Shown one piece after another: positions 16,426 through 24,935 of a stretch of 47,942 nucleotides of DNA (within the stretch, counting starts at the first letter, position 1; each line of letters begins with the position of its first letter). The stretch lies in the NCBI GenBank assembly GCA_905236725.1, contig CAJOCT010000003.1:1-47942 (forward strand), read 5' to 3'. The position numbers and the translations under genes are program-made. Source of the DNA: an uncultured Selenomonadaceae bacterium. GTDB lineage: Bacteria > Bacillota > Negativicutes > Selenomonadales > Selenomonadaceae. The notes beneath the pieces are model-generated. The model was not told the DNA's origin and searched no databases. It was given only the letters and a program-made list of their open reading frames with translations.

Positions 16426-17787
16426 ATGGATGCGTTAATTTTATCTCGGTTACAATTTGCGATAACCACGATTTATCATTTTCTTTTCGTGCCGATTACG
16501 CTGGGACTTTCGATTTTCGTCGCACTTTTGGAAACTTGGTATATAAACAGCGGGAGTTATGAGGAAAGGCTCAAACTCAAAAGACTGGTCAAATTTTTCG
16601 GCACTATTTTTTTAATTAACTTCGCGATGGGCGTTGTTACGGGAATTGTACAAGAATTTCATTTCGGAATGAACTGGTCGGAGTATTCGAGATTTATGGG
16701 CGATATTTTCGGTGCGCCGCTTGCGTTGGAGGCGTTGAGCGCGTTTTTCATCGAATCGACTTTTATCGGCGTTTGGATTTTCGGCTGGGACAAGTTGAGC
16801 GAAAAAATGCACTGCCTTTGCATTTGGCTGGTTGCGTTCGGAAGTAATCTTTCCGCATTTTGGATTTTGGTCGCAAATTCTTTCATGCAACACCCCGTCG
16901 GTTATGAAATTGAGGACGGTCGCGCGGTTATGACAAGTCTTTTCGACTTGATAACTAACAGATATGTTCTCGGCGAATATTCTCACGCATTTTTCGCGGG
17001 AATTACTACGGCGGGTTTTTTGGTGATAACCGTTTGCGCGTGGAAGATTGCAACGGATGAAATTTCTCGCGAAATGTTTACAAGAACTTTGAGACGCGCC
17101 GCACTTTTTACCTTGCTCGGAACTTTGGGCGTTATGGGTTCGGGACACATGCACGCTCAATATTTAAACGAAGCCAACCCGATGAAACTTGCGTCTTTCG
17201 AGGCACTTTGGGAGACTGAAAATCCCGCGCCGTTCGCAGTTATCGCCGATATAAATCAGTCGGCGGGAAAAAATGATTCTGAAATTTTAATCCCCTATAT
17301 GTTTACGTTCATGGTTCACAACTCTTTCAGCGGCGAAGTTAAGGGAATCAACGACTTGCAGGAAGAATATATGAAAACTTACGGACCGGGAAATTATATC
17401 CCCGATGTCAAAGGAATGTTTTGGAGTTTTCGCATAATGGTCGGAATCGGCGGACTTCTTCTTTTGATAACTTTCATAACGGCGGTTGTTTCGATTTTCT
17501 TTGAGAGCAAATTAAGATATTGTTGCCTGTTAAAATTTATGCCGCTGTTGTTGCCGTTGCCGTTTATAGCCAATTCAGTCGGTTGGTACATTGCGGAGGC
17601 AGGGCGGCAACCGTGGATCGTCGTCGGACTTCAAAAAACAGCGCAGGCAGTCAGCCCGAATTTGACGAGCGGAGAAGTTTGGTTGACGTTAATCGGTTTC
17701 ACGGCAATTTATTTATTCTTGGCGGTCGTGGCAATTTTTACCGCGATAATGTTCATTCGTCGGACAAAAATAATTGCGGCGGAATAA
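16426..17787 (+). CDS. cydA: Cytochrome bd oxidase subunit I, CydA
   Basis: CydA carries the haems and the quinol site of cytochrome bd, a high-affinity oxygen-reducing terminal oxidase of the membrane. The 453-residue product has the usual multiple membrane helices. Its N-terminal LSRLQFAITTIYHFLFVPIT segment carries the histidine that ligates haem b595. It also has the VQEFHFGMNWSEYSRFMGDIFG helix and the conserved GRQPW motif near residue 390. The Q loop is of the short type. A CydB subunit is normally encoded directly downstream, but here the next gene is a DNA methyltransferase and no cydB is in the window. The gene itself looks intact. Confidence 0.93.
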   Translation: MDALILSRLQFAITTIYHFLFVPITLGLSIFVALLETWYINSGSYEERLKLKRLVKFFGTIFLINFAMGVVTGIVQEFHFGMNWSEYSRFMGDIFGAPLALEALSAFFIESTFIGVWIFGWDKLSEKMHCLCIWLVAFGSNLSAFWILVANSFMQHPVGYEIEDGRAVMTSLFDLITNRYVLGEYSHAFFAGITTAGFLVITVCAWKIATDEISREMFTRTLRRAALFTLLGTLGVMGSGHMHAQYLNEANPMKLASFEALWETENPAPFAVIADINQSAGKNDSEILIPYMFTFMVHNSFSGEVKGINDLQEEYMKTYGPGNYIPDVKGMFWSFRIMVGIGGLLLLITFITAVVSIFFESKLRYCCLLKFMPLLLPLPFIANSVGWYIAEAGRQPWIVVGLQKTAQAVSPNLTSGEVWLTLIGFTAIYLFLAVVAIFTAIMFIRRTKIIAAE

Positions 17788-17798
17788 TTCAAAAAAAT

Positions 17799-17837
17799 GG
17801 CGCATTGCAGAGAAATTTGCAATGCGTTATTTTTTTC
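17799..17837 (+). terminator. Terminator after cydA; left copy of a repeat flanking the RM cassette
   Basis: A perfect nine-pair hairpin (CGCATTGCA at 17801-17809, TGCAATGCG at 17818-17826) is followed by a T-run. The same sequence, slightly decayed, occurs at 20031-20070 after the restriction gene. It acts as the cydA terminator and as one of two direct repeats bracketing the restriction-modification genes. Confidence 0.75.
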
Positions 17838-17913
17838 AAGAAATTTTTCTGCAGGAAATTTTTTTACAAAATCGAATGAAAGCCTGAAATGTTTTTGAAA
17901 GGAGCAATTATAA

Positions 17914-18750
17914 TTGCAGAAAAATAAGTTGGTTGCTCCTGTTTTAAAGTGGGTCGGAGGAAAAAGGCAACTTGTTGAGATTTTTCTTGAATTGATTCCA
18001 AAAAATATAAACTCATATTGCGAGCCCTTTCTTGGCGGAGGTGCTTTATTTTTTTCACTTCAACCCAAAACAGCTTATGTAAATGACATAAATGAAAATT
18101 TGATGCTTGTTTACAACGTTATTCGCGATGATGTTGAAAAACTTATTGAGGAACTTTCGACGTTTAAAAACGAATCGGAATTTTTTTATTCTGTGAGAGA
18201 TTGGGACAGAAATCCCGAAAAATACAATTCTTTGTCAGAAATCAAACGCGCTGCAAGAATTATTTATTTGAATAAAACTTGTTACAACGGTTTGTATCGT
18301 GTCAATAATGCGGGAGAGTTTAACAGTCCTTTCGGAAGTTACCGCAATCCGAATATTGTAAATGCGCCGGTTCTTCGTGCCGTCAGCAAATATTTCAATT
18401 CTGCACAAATTTTTTTCACTTCGACGGATTACGCTGAAATTTTAGCCGAAATTCCAAAAAAAACTTTTGTATATCTCGATCCGCCATATGATCCGATTTC
18501 TTCAACTTCAAATTTTACGGGATATTCAAAGGGCGGATTTACTCACGAAGATCAAATTCGCTTGAAGGAATGTTGCGACTGTTTGACGGAGAAAAAAATT
18601 AAATTTATGCTTTCAAATTCAAAGACGGATTTTATTTTAGATTTATATTCCGCGTACAATATCACAACTGTTCAGGCGAAAAGATCGATAAATTCTGTCG
18701 GAACGGGTCGCGGAAATGTTGAGGAAGTTGTTGTCAGAAATTATGAGTGA
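17914..18750 (+). CDS. Dam-family (D12 class) adenine-N6 DNA methyltransferase
   Basis: The start is TTG 17914, eight bases after GAAAGGAG. The 278-residue protein has the D12-class order: N-terminal LKWVGGKRQL, SAM-binding EPFLGGGA at 37-44, NDINENL, catalytic DPPY at 189-192, and a FTGYSKGGFTHEDQIRL target-recognition segment typical of M.DpnII/Dam enzymes that modify adenine in GATC or related sites. The exact site cannot be read from sequence. It overlaps the following endonuclease gene by eight bases (ATGAGTGA), so the two form a type II restriction-modification pair. Both genes look more A/T-rich than their neighbours, as expected for acquired DNA. Confidence 0.9.
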   Translation: MQKNKLVAPVLKWVGGKRQLVEIFLELIPKNINSYCEPFLGGGALFFSLQPKTAYVNDINENLMLVYNVIRDDVEKLIEELSTFKNESEFFYSVRDWDRNPEKYNSLSEIKRAARIIYLNKTCYNGLYRVNNAGEFNSPFGSYRNPNIVNAPVLRAVSKYFNSAQIFFTSTDYAEILAEIPKKTFVYLDPPYDPISSTSNFTGYSKGGFTHEDQIRLKECCDCLTEKKIKFMLSNSKTDFILDLYSAYNITTVQAKRSINSVGTGRGNVEEVVVRNYE

Positions 18751-20017
18751 AAATAAAAATAATTCTGCTTGGCAAAAAATTTTTGAAAAATATGATGTTC
18801 TGAGAGAAATAGAGCGCAATAATATTTTCAAAATTTCTGCCGAACAAATAAGAGAATTTAGAGAGCCGCGCCTTATGGCAAAATTCGACCACAAAATAAA
18901 TTTGCCAAAAATTTTTCTCGAAAATGGCTTATCGATTTTGCCGATTACGAGAGGCGATTACATAATTTCTCATTTCGATTTGTATCATAAATTTGAAGCT
19001 GAAAATAAAAATATTTGTAAAATGCAATTACCCGATTATATTCAAAGTCTTGACTGCAATGATATTTTCAGCGAATCCGTTGCGTTAAATTGTGCATTTG
19101 CGTCGGGAATAATTTCTGATTTTATTGAAGACGAACAAATTATTCCGGCTGTATTTGGCAGAATGGGCGCAGGCAGTTTTAATTTTTCAGTAGACGACGT
19201 AAAAAATTCTTCAAAACTTTCGATTCAAGTTAAAAATCCTCAAATCGAAATTGATGCCTCATATGAAGGAATAAATAATTTCGCAATATTTGAGGCCAAA
19301 CGCGATATTTCGGAAGATTTTTTGATACGTCAAATTTATTATCCTTACAGAATGTGGAAAGAGAAATTGACGAAAAATATCAAGACCGTTTTTTTCGTGT
19401 ATTCAAACGGAATTTATCATTTGTACGAATATAAATTTGAAAATCCCGAGCATTACAATTCTTTGCAACTTGTTAAGCAAAAAAATTATTCTGTCGAGGA
19501 TACAAAAATAACTGTCGAAGATATTCAAAAAATTTTAAGCGAAATAAATTTTTTGCCGGAGCCCGAAGATATACCGTTTCCGCAAGCAGATAAATTTGAA
19601 CGTATTATAAATTTATGCGAACTTTTGAGCAAAAAAGAAATGCATAAAGATGAAATTACGCAAAAATATGATTTTGATTCAAGACAGACGAATTATTACA
19701 CTGCCGCCGCACGTTATCTGGGACTTATCGAAGGTAAAAATTTGAAATATAATTTGAGCAATTCAGGCAAAAAAATTTTGTCCTGCAATTTTAAAAATCG
19801 CCAGCTTGCTTACTGCAAATGCATTTTATCGCACAAAATTTTTTATGACATTTTGAGAAAATATTTTGAATGCGGAGAAATGCCCGACAAAAATTACATT
19901 ATTCGATTGATGAAAAAATCCAATCTGAATGATATAAAAAGTGATGAAACATTCGGGCGACGTTCGTCGACAATAAAAAGTTGGATAAATTGGATCGTCG
20001 AGTTGATAAATGAATAA
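18743..20017 (+). CDS. Putative type II restriction endonuclease
   Basis: The start is ATG 18743, overlapping the methyltransferase stop; the frame extends to 18716 but only inside the methyltransferase. The product has 424 residues. A PD-(D/E)xK-like core is visible: EID at 169-171 followed by a strand with FEAK (E184, K186), then RQIYYPYR near 195-203, an arrangement used by restriction nucleases. Residues ~290-370 form winged-helix-like units (KKEMHKDEITQKYDF, TAAARYLGLIEG) that may read DNA. It is much larger than DpnII/MboI-type partners, so the recognition site may differ from GATC. Identification rests on the PD-(D/E)xK signs and gene pairing. Confidence 0.72.
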   Translation: MSENKNNSAWQKIFEKYDVLREIERNNIFKISAEQIREFREPRLMAKFDHKINLPKIFLENGLSILPITRGDYIISHFDLYHKFEAENKNICKMQLPDYIQSLDCNDIFSESVALNCAFASGIISDFIEDEQIIPAVFGRMGAGSFNFSVDDVKNSSKLSIQVKNPQIEIDASYEGINNFAIFEAKRDISEDFLIRQIYYPYRMWKEKLTKNIKTVFFVYSNGIYHLYEYKFENPEHYNSLQLVKQKNYSVEDTKITVEDIQKILSEINFLPEPEDIPFPQADKFERIINLCELLSKKEMHKDEITQKYDFDSRQTNYYTAAARYLGLIEGKNLKYNLSNSGKKILSCNFKNRQLAYCKCILSHKIFYDILRKYFECGEMPDKNYIIRLMKKSNLNDIKSDETFGRRSSTIKSWINWIVELINE

Positions 20018-20030
20018 AATTTTTATAAGA

Positions 20031-20070
20031 GGCGCATTGCAGAAAAATTTGCAGTACGTCTTTTTTTTTG
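20031..20070 (+). terminator. Terminator after the endonuclease gene; right copy of the flanking repeat
   Basis: ggcgcattgcag followed by aaatttgca and a T-run match 17799-17837 with few changes. Base pairing of the stem is weakened (one mismatch, one wobble). It ends 37 bases before the pyrB start. The copy order and decay suggest duplication when the cassette arrived. Confidence 0.65.
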
Positions 20071-20107
20071 CTAAACTGAAAAAAATTTTTTGGAGAAGGT
20101 GACGGCG

Positions 20108-21043
20108 TTGGACAATGTAACTTTGTCAGGAAAAAATATTATCGGTCTTGAAAATTTTTCCGCCGATGAAATCAATTTGGTTTTGAAGACTGCGCGGTCT
20201 ATGAAAAAAATTATTCGCGGCAAAGAAAAAAAATTGCCCGACCTCAAAGGCAGGGCAATTATAAATTTATTTTGCGAAAATTCCACTCGGACGCGCACTT
20301 CTTTTGAACTCGCGGGAAAATATCTCGGCGCGGACGTGGTTTCAATTAACGCCGCAACAAGTTCAATGAGCAAGGGCGAAAGTTTGCGCGATACTTTGAT
20401 GACGGTTGAGGCGATGGGCGTTGACGCGATTGTTATCAGGCACAAGGCGGAAGGCTCGGCGGAGTACGCTTCAAAAATCGTCAAGCCGATTATCATCAAC
20501 GCGGGAGACGGTGCGCATGCTCACCCCTCGCAAGGACTTTTGGACCTGTTCACGATTCAGCAGGCGAAAGGTCGGCTGGCGGGATTGAAAGTCGCGATTG
20601 TCGGCGATATTCTTCACTCAAGAGTTGCCCGCTCGGATATTTTCGGCTTAACAAAAATGGGCGCGAAAGTTCATCTCGCCGGACCGAAAACACTTTTGCC
20701 GCGATTTTTCGATTTCGACGGCGTTGAAGTTCATGATAATGTTGAAGACGCGATAAAAAATGCGGACGTGATAAATATTTTGCGTTTACAGCTTGAGAGA
20801 ATGCAGACTGGACTTTTTCCCACGCCGCGCGAATACGCAAGAGTTTTCGGGATAAATGAAAAGCGTTTGGCTTTGGCTAAAGAGGACGTTTTAATTTTAC
20901 ATCCCGGCCCGCAAAACAAAGGTCTGGAAATTTCCAACGACATCACTTACTGCGAAAATTCCGCGATTCGCGACCAAGTTCAAAACGGCGTGGCAATTCG
21001 CATGGCACTTTTATATCTGACACTGAACGGAGGAAACTCATGA
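20108..21043 (+). CDS. pyrB: Aspartate carbamoyltransferase catalytic subunit PyrB
   Basis: PyrB condenses carbamoyl phosphate with aspartate, the committed step of pyrimidine synthesis. The chosen start is TTG 20108, six bases after the GGAGAAGGTG ribosome binding site; the longer frame from 20090 begins inside that site. The 311-residue product has the carbamoyl-phosphate signature STRTRTSFE, the HPSQGLLDLFT segment and LHPGPQNKG. No regulatory PyrI gene is adjacent. The gene ends in ATGA overlap with pyrC. The upstream terminator belongs to the restriction cassette, so its own promoter must lie in the ~40 bases before the start, or read-through drives it. Confidence 0.93.
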   Translation: MDNVTLSGKNIIGLENFSADEINLVLKTARSMKKIIRGKEKKLPDLKGRAIINLFCENSTRTRTSFELAGKYLGADVVSINAATSSMSKGESLRDTLMTVEAMGVDAIVIRHKAEGSAEYASKIVKPIIINAGDGAHAHPSQGLLDLFTIQQAKGRLAGLKVAIVGDILHSRVARSDIFGLTKMGAKVHLAGPKTLLPRFFDFDGVEVHDNVEDAIKNADVINILRLQLERMQTGLFPTPREYARVFGINEKRLALAKEDVLILHPGPQNKGLEISNDITYCENSAIRDQVQNGVAIRMALLYLTLNGGNS

Positions 21044-22362
21044 AAAAAAATATCTGGCATATTCAACGCGCTCAATCGAGCATCAACAGCACTTTTTTAA
21101 TTCGCGGCGGCAGGGTGATCGATCCCGCGAATAAAATTGATAAAATCGCCGACGTTTTGATTGTTGACGGAAAAATTGCGGCGGTTGAAGAAAATATCAC
21201 TTTCGACGCGCAGGAAACTTTTGACGCGACGGGAAAAGTTGTTACGCCCGGTTTAATCGATATGCATGTACATTTTCGCGAGCCCGGTCAAGAGGCTAAA
21301 GAAGATTTTGAAAGCGGTTCAAGGGCGGCAGTTGCGGGAGGTTTCACGACGGTTGCGACAATGCCCAACACTTCGCCCGTCGTCGATAATTCCGCGCTTG
21401 TCCGCTCAATGATTAAACGTGCGGAAGATGTCGGGCTGATAAATATAAAAATTATCGGCGCGGTTACCAAAAATCAGAATGGTCAAGAACTCGCCGAACT
21501 TTTCGACATGATTGACGCGGGAGTTGTTGCTTTTTCCGACGACGGACATTTTGACGACAACGCGAAAATTTTCATGAATGCGCTTGATTATCTTCAGCCG
21601 ACGGGAAAAATTATTATTTGCCACGAGGAAGAGACTTCGCTTGTCAAAGAAGGCGTGATGAATGAAGGGAAACGGAGCGCGATTTTGGGTTTAAAAGGTC
21701 GCCCGACTGTTGCGGAAGATATTGCCGTTGCCCGCGACGCACTGCTGGCGGAGTACACGGGCGGCAGGGTTCATATCGCGCATATGAGTTCGGCGCGAAG
21801 TGTTGAAATTGTCCGCGACGCAAAAAAACGCGGAGTAAAAATCACTGCCGAAGTCACGCCGCAACATTTGACGATGACGGATGATTTGGTTGACCCGTCC
21901 GACACTTCGACAAAAATAAATCCGCCTTTAAGAACTCAAAAAGACTGTGACGCACTTCTCGAAGGACTGAAAGACGGAACGATTGACGCGATTGTCACGG
22001 ATCATTCACCGCACGCACCGGAAGAAAAAGACCGCGAGTATATTTACGCACCGTCAGGATTTCCCGGACTTGAAACGAGTTTGGGAATTTTGTTGACGGA
22101 TTTATATCATAAAAATAAAATCGACTTGCCGACTTTGATTTCAAAAATGACTTACGAACCCGCGAAAATTTTCGGACTGGACGCGGGAAATTTGACGATC
22201 GGCGCACCTGCGGATATAACAATTATCGACACGGAAAGAGCTTGGACGGTTGACGCGGAAAAATTTTACACGCGCGGAAGTCATTCGCCCTTCGTCGGCA
22301 GAAATTTAAAAGGCCGCGCAGTCGCAACGATTGTACACGGAAATTTGATGCGGCTTTTATGA
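21040..22362 (+). CDS. pyrC: Dihydroorotase PyrC
   Basis: PyrC closes carbamoyl aspartate to dihydroorotate, the third pyrimidine step. The start ATG 21040 overlaps the pyrB stop by four bases with GGAGG upstream. The 440-residue protein is a type I amidohydrolase: zinc ligands in DMHVHFREPG, the GGFTTVATMPNT loop, a histidine in HIAHMSSARS and the catalytic aspartate in VTDHSPH. About 18 extra residues (KKNIWHIQRAQSSINS) precede the usual start of the domain. It overlaps the ferredoxin gene by four bases, giving a tightly coupled three-gene unit. Confidence 0.95.
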   Translation: MKKNIWHIQRAQSSINSTFLIRGGRVIDPANKIDKIADVLIVDGKIAAVEENITFDAQETFDATGKVVTPGLIDMHVHFREPGQEAKEDFESGSRAAVAGGFTTVATMPNTSPVVDNSALVRSMIKRAEDVGLINIKIIGAVTKNQNGQELAELFDMIDAGVVAFSDDGHFDDNAKIFMNALDYLQPTGKIIICHEEETSLVKEGVMNEGKRSAILGLKGRPTVAEDIAVARDALLAEYTGGRVHIAHMSSARSVEIVRDAKKRGVKITAEVTPQHLTMTDDLVDPSDTSTKINPPLRTQKDCDALLEGLKDGTIDAIVTDHSPHAPEEKDREYIYAPSGFPGLETSLGILLTDLYHKNKIDLPTLISKMTYEPAKIFGLDAGNLTIGAPADITIIDTERAWTVDAEKFYTRGSHSPFVGRNLKGRAVATIVHGNLMRLL

Positions 22363-22541
22363 AAAAATTTTTTATCACGAAAAATTGTATTCGTTGCGGA
22401 GCTTGCAAAAGTGACTGTCCCGTTCAGGCGATAGAAAATTTTTTCATCAATCAAGATAAATGCGTCAAGTGCGGCGATTGTTATGAAATTTGCCCCGTCG
22501 GCGCGATTGAACAAAAAAAAACCTCTTCAGAAATTTTTTGA
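22359..22541 (+). CDS. Small 2[4Fe-4S] ferredoxin
   Basis: A 60-residue protein with two complete clusters of ligands: C10-x2-C13-x2-C16-x3-C20-P and C35-x2-C38-x2-C41-x3-C45-P. Such clostridial-type ferredoxins carry electrons at low potential in the cytoplasm. The ATG overlaps the pyrC stop by four bases, so it is made with the pyrimidine enzymes; it may pass electrons to or from a dihydroorotate dehydrogenase, which is not in this window. The last codons and the stop form part of a terminator hairpin (22523-22554), an economical arrangement. Confidence 0.9.
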   Translation: MKKFFITKNCIRCGACKSDCPVQAIENFFINQDKCVKCGDCYEICPVGAIEQKKTSSEIF

Positions 22542-22554
22542 AGAGATTTTTTTT
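22523..22554. terminator. Bidirectional terminator overlapping the ferredoxin 3' end
   Basis: CTCTTCA (22523-22529) pairs with TGAAGAG (22539-22545), with an A-run before and a T-run after. It can stop transcription from pyrBC-ferredoxin and from the convergent gene at 22558-23154. The ferredoxin TGA (22539-22541) is inside the right arm. Confidence 0.8.
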
Positions 22555-22557
22555 AGT

Positions 22558-23154
22558 CTACGAAAAAATAATCAGTCCGCCTTTTTGAGAAAAACCGGTG
22601 TCCCAGAGAATATCGAAATTAAACCAACGCGCAACGCCGTAGCTCACGACCTTAACAAAAACTTTTTCGTCGATAAACTCGTAACCTGTCAGCAAAAACC
22701 AATGCCAAACATAATCTTCAAGTTGCGGGTTTTTGTGGTTCAGCACAAGGCAGGGAATCGGCCAACCGTTATCAATCTGATATTTCAAAACCATGTGCGT
22801 CGCCTCAAAGTCCTGCTCGCCCGCCCACGGCAAAAGTTTTAAATTTTTTTCTCCGCGATCTTCCAAAAATTTCGTAAAGCCGTCAATATAAATTTTCAGC
22901 GTGTTTATCCCCGACCAGCGCGGATGCAAATAAGGCTCCATCACGTCGGTAAATTTTACGTAATCCTCCCGCGTCAAATTATTTTTGTCGAAAGGATAAA
23001 GCCCGGAAAAATTTTTGTAAAGTTCAAAATAAATAGAACAGTCACACGCCGTAACCGCTCCGCAACCGCCGATCCTCATCATATATTTCGGCAACCACTC
23101 CTGTTGCCCGCCGTAAGACTCGCCGATTTTAAAATACGGCAACTCGTTTTTCAT
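22558..23154 (-). CDS. Hypothetical C39-like/papain-fold protein
   Basis: A 198-residue protein starting at ATG 23154 with AAGGAAG upstream. GGCGAVTA places a cysteine (C31) at the head of a helix, and VWHWFLLTGY places a histidine (H151) on a strand. This spacing and the aromatic-rich GYEF segment are like cysteine peptidases of the C39-like type. A later aspartate (D181 or D185) could complete a triad. No signal peptide is present, so an intracellular role is likely. The substrate is unknown and peptidase activity is unproven; it may be a non-peptidase relative. Confidence 0.55.
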   Translation of the reverse strand: MKNELPYFKIGESYGGQQEWLPKYMMRIGGCGAVTACDCSIYFELYKNFSGLYPFDKNNLTREDYVKFTDVMEPYLHPRWSGINTLKIYIDGFTKFLEDRGEKNLKLLPWAGEQDFEATHMVLKYQIDNGWPIPCLVLNHKNPQLEDYVWHWFLLTGYEFIDEKVFVKVVSYGVARWFNFDILWDTGFSQKGGLIIFS

Positions 23155-23271
23155 TTAATCAACTTCCTTTGCGAAAAATTTACCACAATCTTTTACTACA
23201 TGCAAATTTGCAGGAAAAATTTTTTATCGGCAGAAAATCTTTTGAGAAAATTTTTTGGGGAAGTGATTTTT

Positions 23272-23850
23272 TTGAAGACGAAAATTATTGTGGGAATAAC
23301 CGGCGCGAGCGGAATTTTAATTGCCGTTGAACTTTTAAAGCGACTGAAAAAAATTGAGACCGTCGAAACTCATTTGATTGTAACCGACGGCGGCGAACTT
23401 ACCATTCGGGACGAAACCGATTTTGATGCATACGAAATCAAACGCCTTGCCGATGTTGTTTACGATGTTCACGAAATGGACGCGGCGATTGCCAGCGGAA
23501 GTTTTTTGGTTGAAGGAATGGTGATTGTTCCCTGCACGATGAAAACTGTTGCCGGAATTGCCGCCGGTTACTGCGAAAATTTACTTTTGCGGGCGGCTGA
23601 TGTCTGCATTAAAGAAAACCGAAAACTTATTTTAATTCCTCGCGAAATGCCTTTCAGCAAAATTCATCTTCGCAATATGAAAGAATTGGCGGATTTTGGC
23701 GTTGTGATTATGCCGCCGGTGATGACTTTTTATCAAACAGATATTACAATCGAGGCGCAAATAAACCACATCGTGAACAAAATTTTATTGCAACTTAATT
23801 TGCCTTCGGAAATTATTGAGTGGCGGGGCGGAAAAAAAATCAGCCTTTAA
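23272..23850 (+). CDS. ubiX: UbiX-family flavin prenyltransferase
   Basis: The start is TTG 23272 with GGGGAAG ten bases upstream; the frame upstream to 22924 is antisense to the C39-like gene. The 192-residue product has the flavoprotein signature VGITGASGILIAVELL and the CTMKTVAGIAAGYCENLLLRA and REMPFSKIHLRNM segments. UbiX enzymes join dimethylallyl phosphate to FMN to make the prenylated FMN cofactor of UbiD decarboxylases. No UbiD gene is in the window. Its last four bases overlap the convergent thrB gene. Confidence 0.88.
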   Translation: MKTKIIVGITGASGILIAVELLKRLKKIETVETHLIVTDGGELTIRDETDFDAYEIKRLADVVYDVHEMDAAIASGSFLVEGMVIVPCTMKTVAGIAAGYCENLLLRAADVCIKENRKLILIPREMPFSKIHLRNMKELADFGVVIMPPVMTFYQTDITIEAQINHIVNKILLQLNLPSEIIEWRGGKKISL

Positions 23851-24797
23851 TTGCCGATTACATAAGCACCGCGCGTATCAAGATTTAAAATCAGCGCGTC
23901 GGCTTGAACGTCATTTTTTTTGAACGCCTGAACCATTTCGGTTGCGATTTCGTTTTCAATGTGTTTGTTCGCCGCCGAAAAAGCGATAAGACACGGTCCC
24001 GCGCCGCTCAACGCCACGCCCAAGGCTCCCGCACGTTTTGCCGCGTCGAAAACTTCGCTCATTCCCGGCACAAGATTTTTTCTGTACGGCTGATGTAACG
24101 CGTCGTCGAATGCGCTCGCCAAAAATTTTTCTTTGCCCTCGATGAGTGCGGCGACCAACATTGAAGCGCGACTGATGTTAAAAATTGCGTCTTTCAGCGG
24201 GACGGTTTTGGGCAAAACTTGCCGCGCCGTTCTTGTCGATAAATGAAAATTCGGCACGGCGACGACCAATTTAAATTTATTTTTCGGCAGGAAAGAAAAA
24301 GTTTGAACCAGCCCTTTGTCCACAACGCTGACGGTAAAGCCTCCGAAAATTGCCGGCGCGACGTTGTCGGGGTGACCTTCAATTTCTGTTGCGAATTTTA
24401 AAAGCTCATTTTTATTGAACGGCTTGCCGATAATTTCGTTTGCCGCAAAAAGCCCCGCCACTATCGCTGCCGCACTTGAACCTAAACCGCGAGACATCGG
24501 CACGTGATTTTCCATGCGAATAATTGCGCCTTTGAACTTTTCCGCCAAGTTCGCACGCTCCAAAACCAGCCGCGCAGATTTCCAAACAATATTTTTTTCG
24601 TCGGCAGGAATAGTTTCCGCGCCTTCGCCCGAAGATTCTATAATCAGCCGCTCATCTTCCAAAAGCGTCAAATCTAAATCGTTGTAAATCGTCACGGCAA
24701 GCCCCAAACAATCAAAACCCGAGCCGCAATTTGCCGAAGTGCCGGGAACCCTGACGACAATTCTGTTTTCGGAAGAAATTTTTTCGGCATTGTCCAT
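23847..24797 (-). CDS. thrB: Homoserine kinase ThrB
   Basis: ThrB phosphorylates homoserine with ATP in threonine synthesis. The 316-residue protein starts at ATG 24797 with AAGGAG upstream. It is a GHMP kinase: N-terminal RVPGTSANCGSGFDCLGLA, the ATP loop PMSRGLGSSAAAIVAG and the C-terminal GVALSGAGPCLIAFS. Homoserine dehydrogenase and threonine synthase genes are not adjacent. Its 3' end overlaps ubiX by four bases. Confidence 0.93.
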   Translation of the reverse strand: MDNAEKISSENRIVVRVPGTSANCGSGFDCLGLAVTIYNDLDLTLLEDERLIIESSGEGAETIPADEKNIVWKSARLVLERANLAEKFKGAIIRMENHVPMSRGLGSSAAAIVAGLFAANEIIGKPFNKNELLKFATEIEGHPDNVAPAIFGGFTVSVVDKGLVQTFSFLPKNKFKLVVAVPNFHLSTRTARQVLPKTVPLKDAIFNISRASMLVAALIEGKEKFLASAFDDALHQPYRKNLVPGMSEVFDAAKRAGALGVALSGAGPCLIAFSAANKHIENEIATEMVQAFKKNDVQADALILNLDTRGAYVIGN

Positions 24798-24890
24798 ATC
24801 AGTTTTTTCTCCTTAATCTAAAAACTTTGTTCAAAAATTATTCGAGAAATTGATAACAATTCCTGCCTTTGTTTGACAGGCGGTCTTTTC

Positions 24891-24928
24891 AAAAAAAAAT
24901 CCCCGACGAAAAATTTTTCGTTGAGGAT
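24891..24928 (-). terminator. Terminator after the topoisomerase-like gene
   Basis: On the minus strand ATCCTCAACGAAAAA pairs with TTTTTCGTCGGGGAT, followed by nine T residues. It lies just downstream of the topoisomerase-like stop at 24936 and upstream of thrB. Confidence 0.8.
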
Positions 24929-24935
24929 ATTTTTT

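Noticed and set aside
20090-20107. Earlier TTG start for pyrB
   Set aside because: This start overlaps the GGAGAAGGTG ribosome binding site itself, which points to TTG 20108.
22924-23271. N-terminal extension of the ubiX frame
   Set aside because: It lies antisense to the C39-like gene, and the UbiX fold starts exactly at TTG 23272 behind a purine-rich site.
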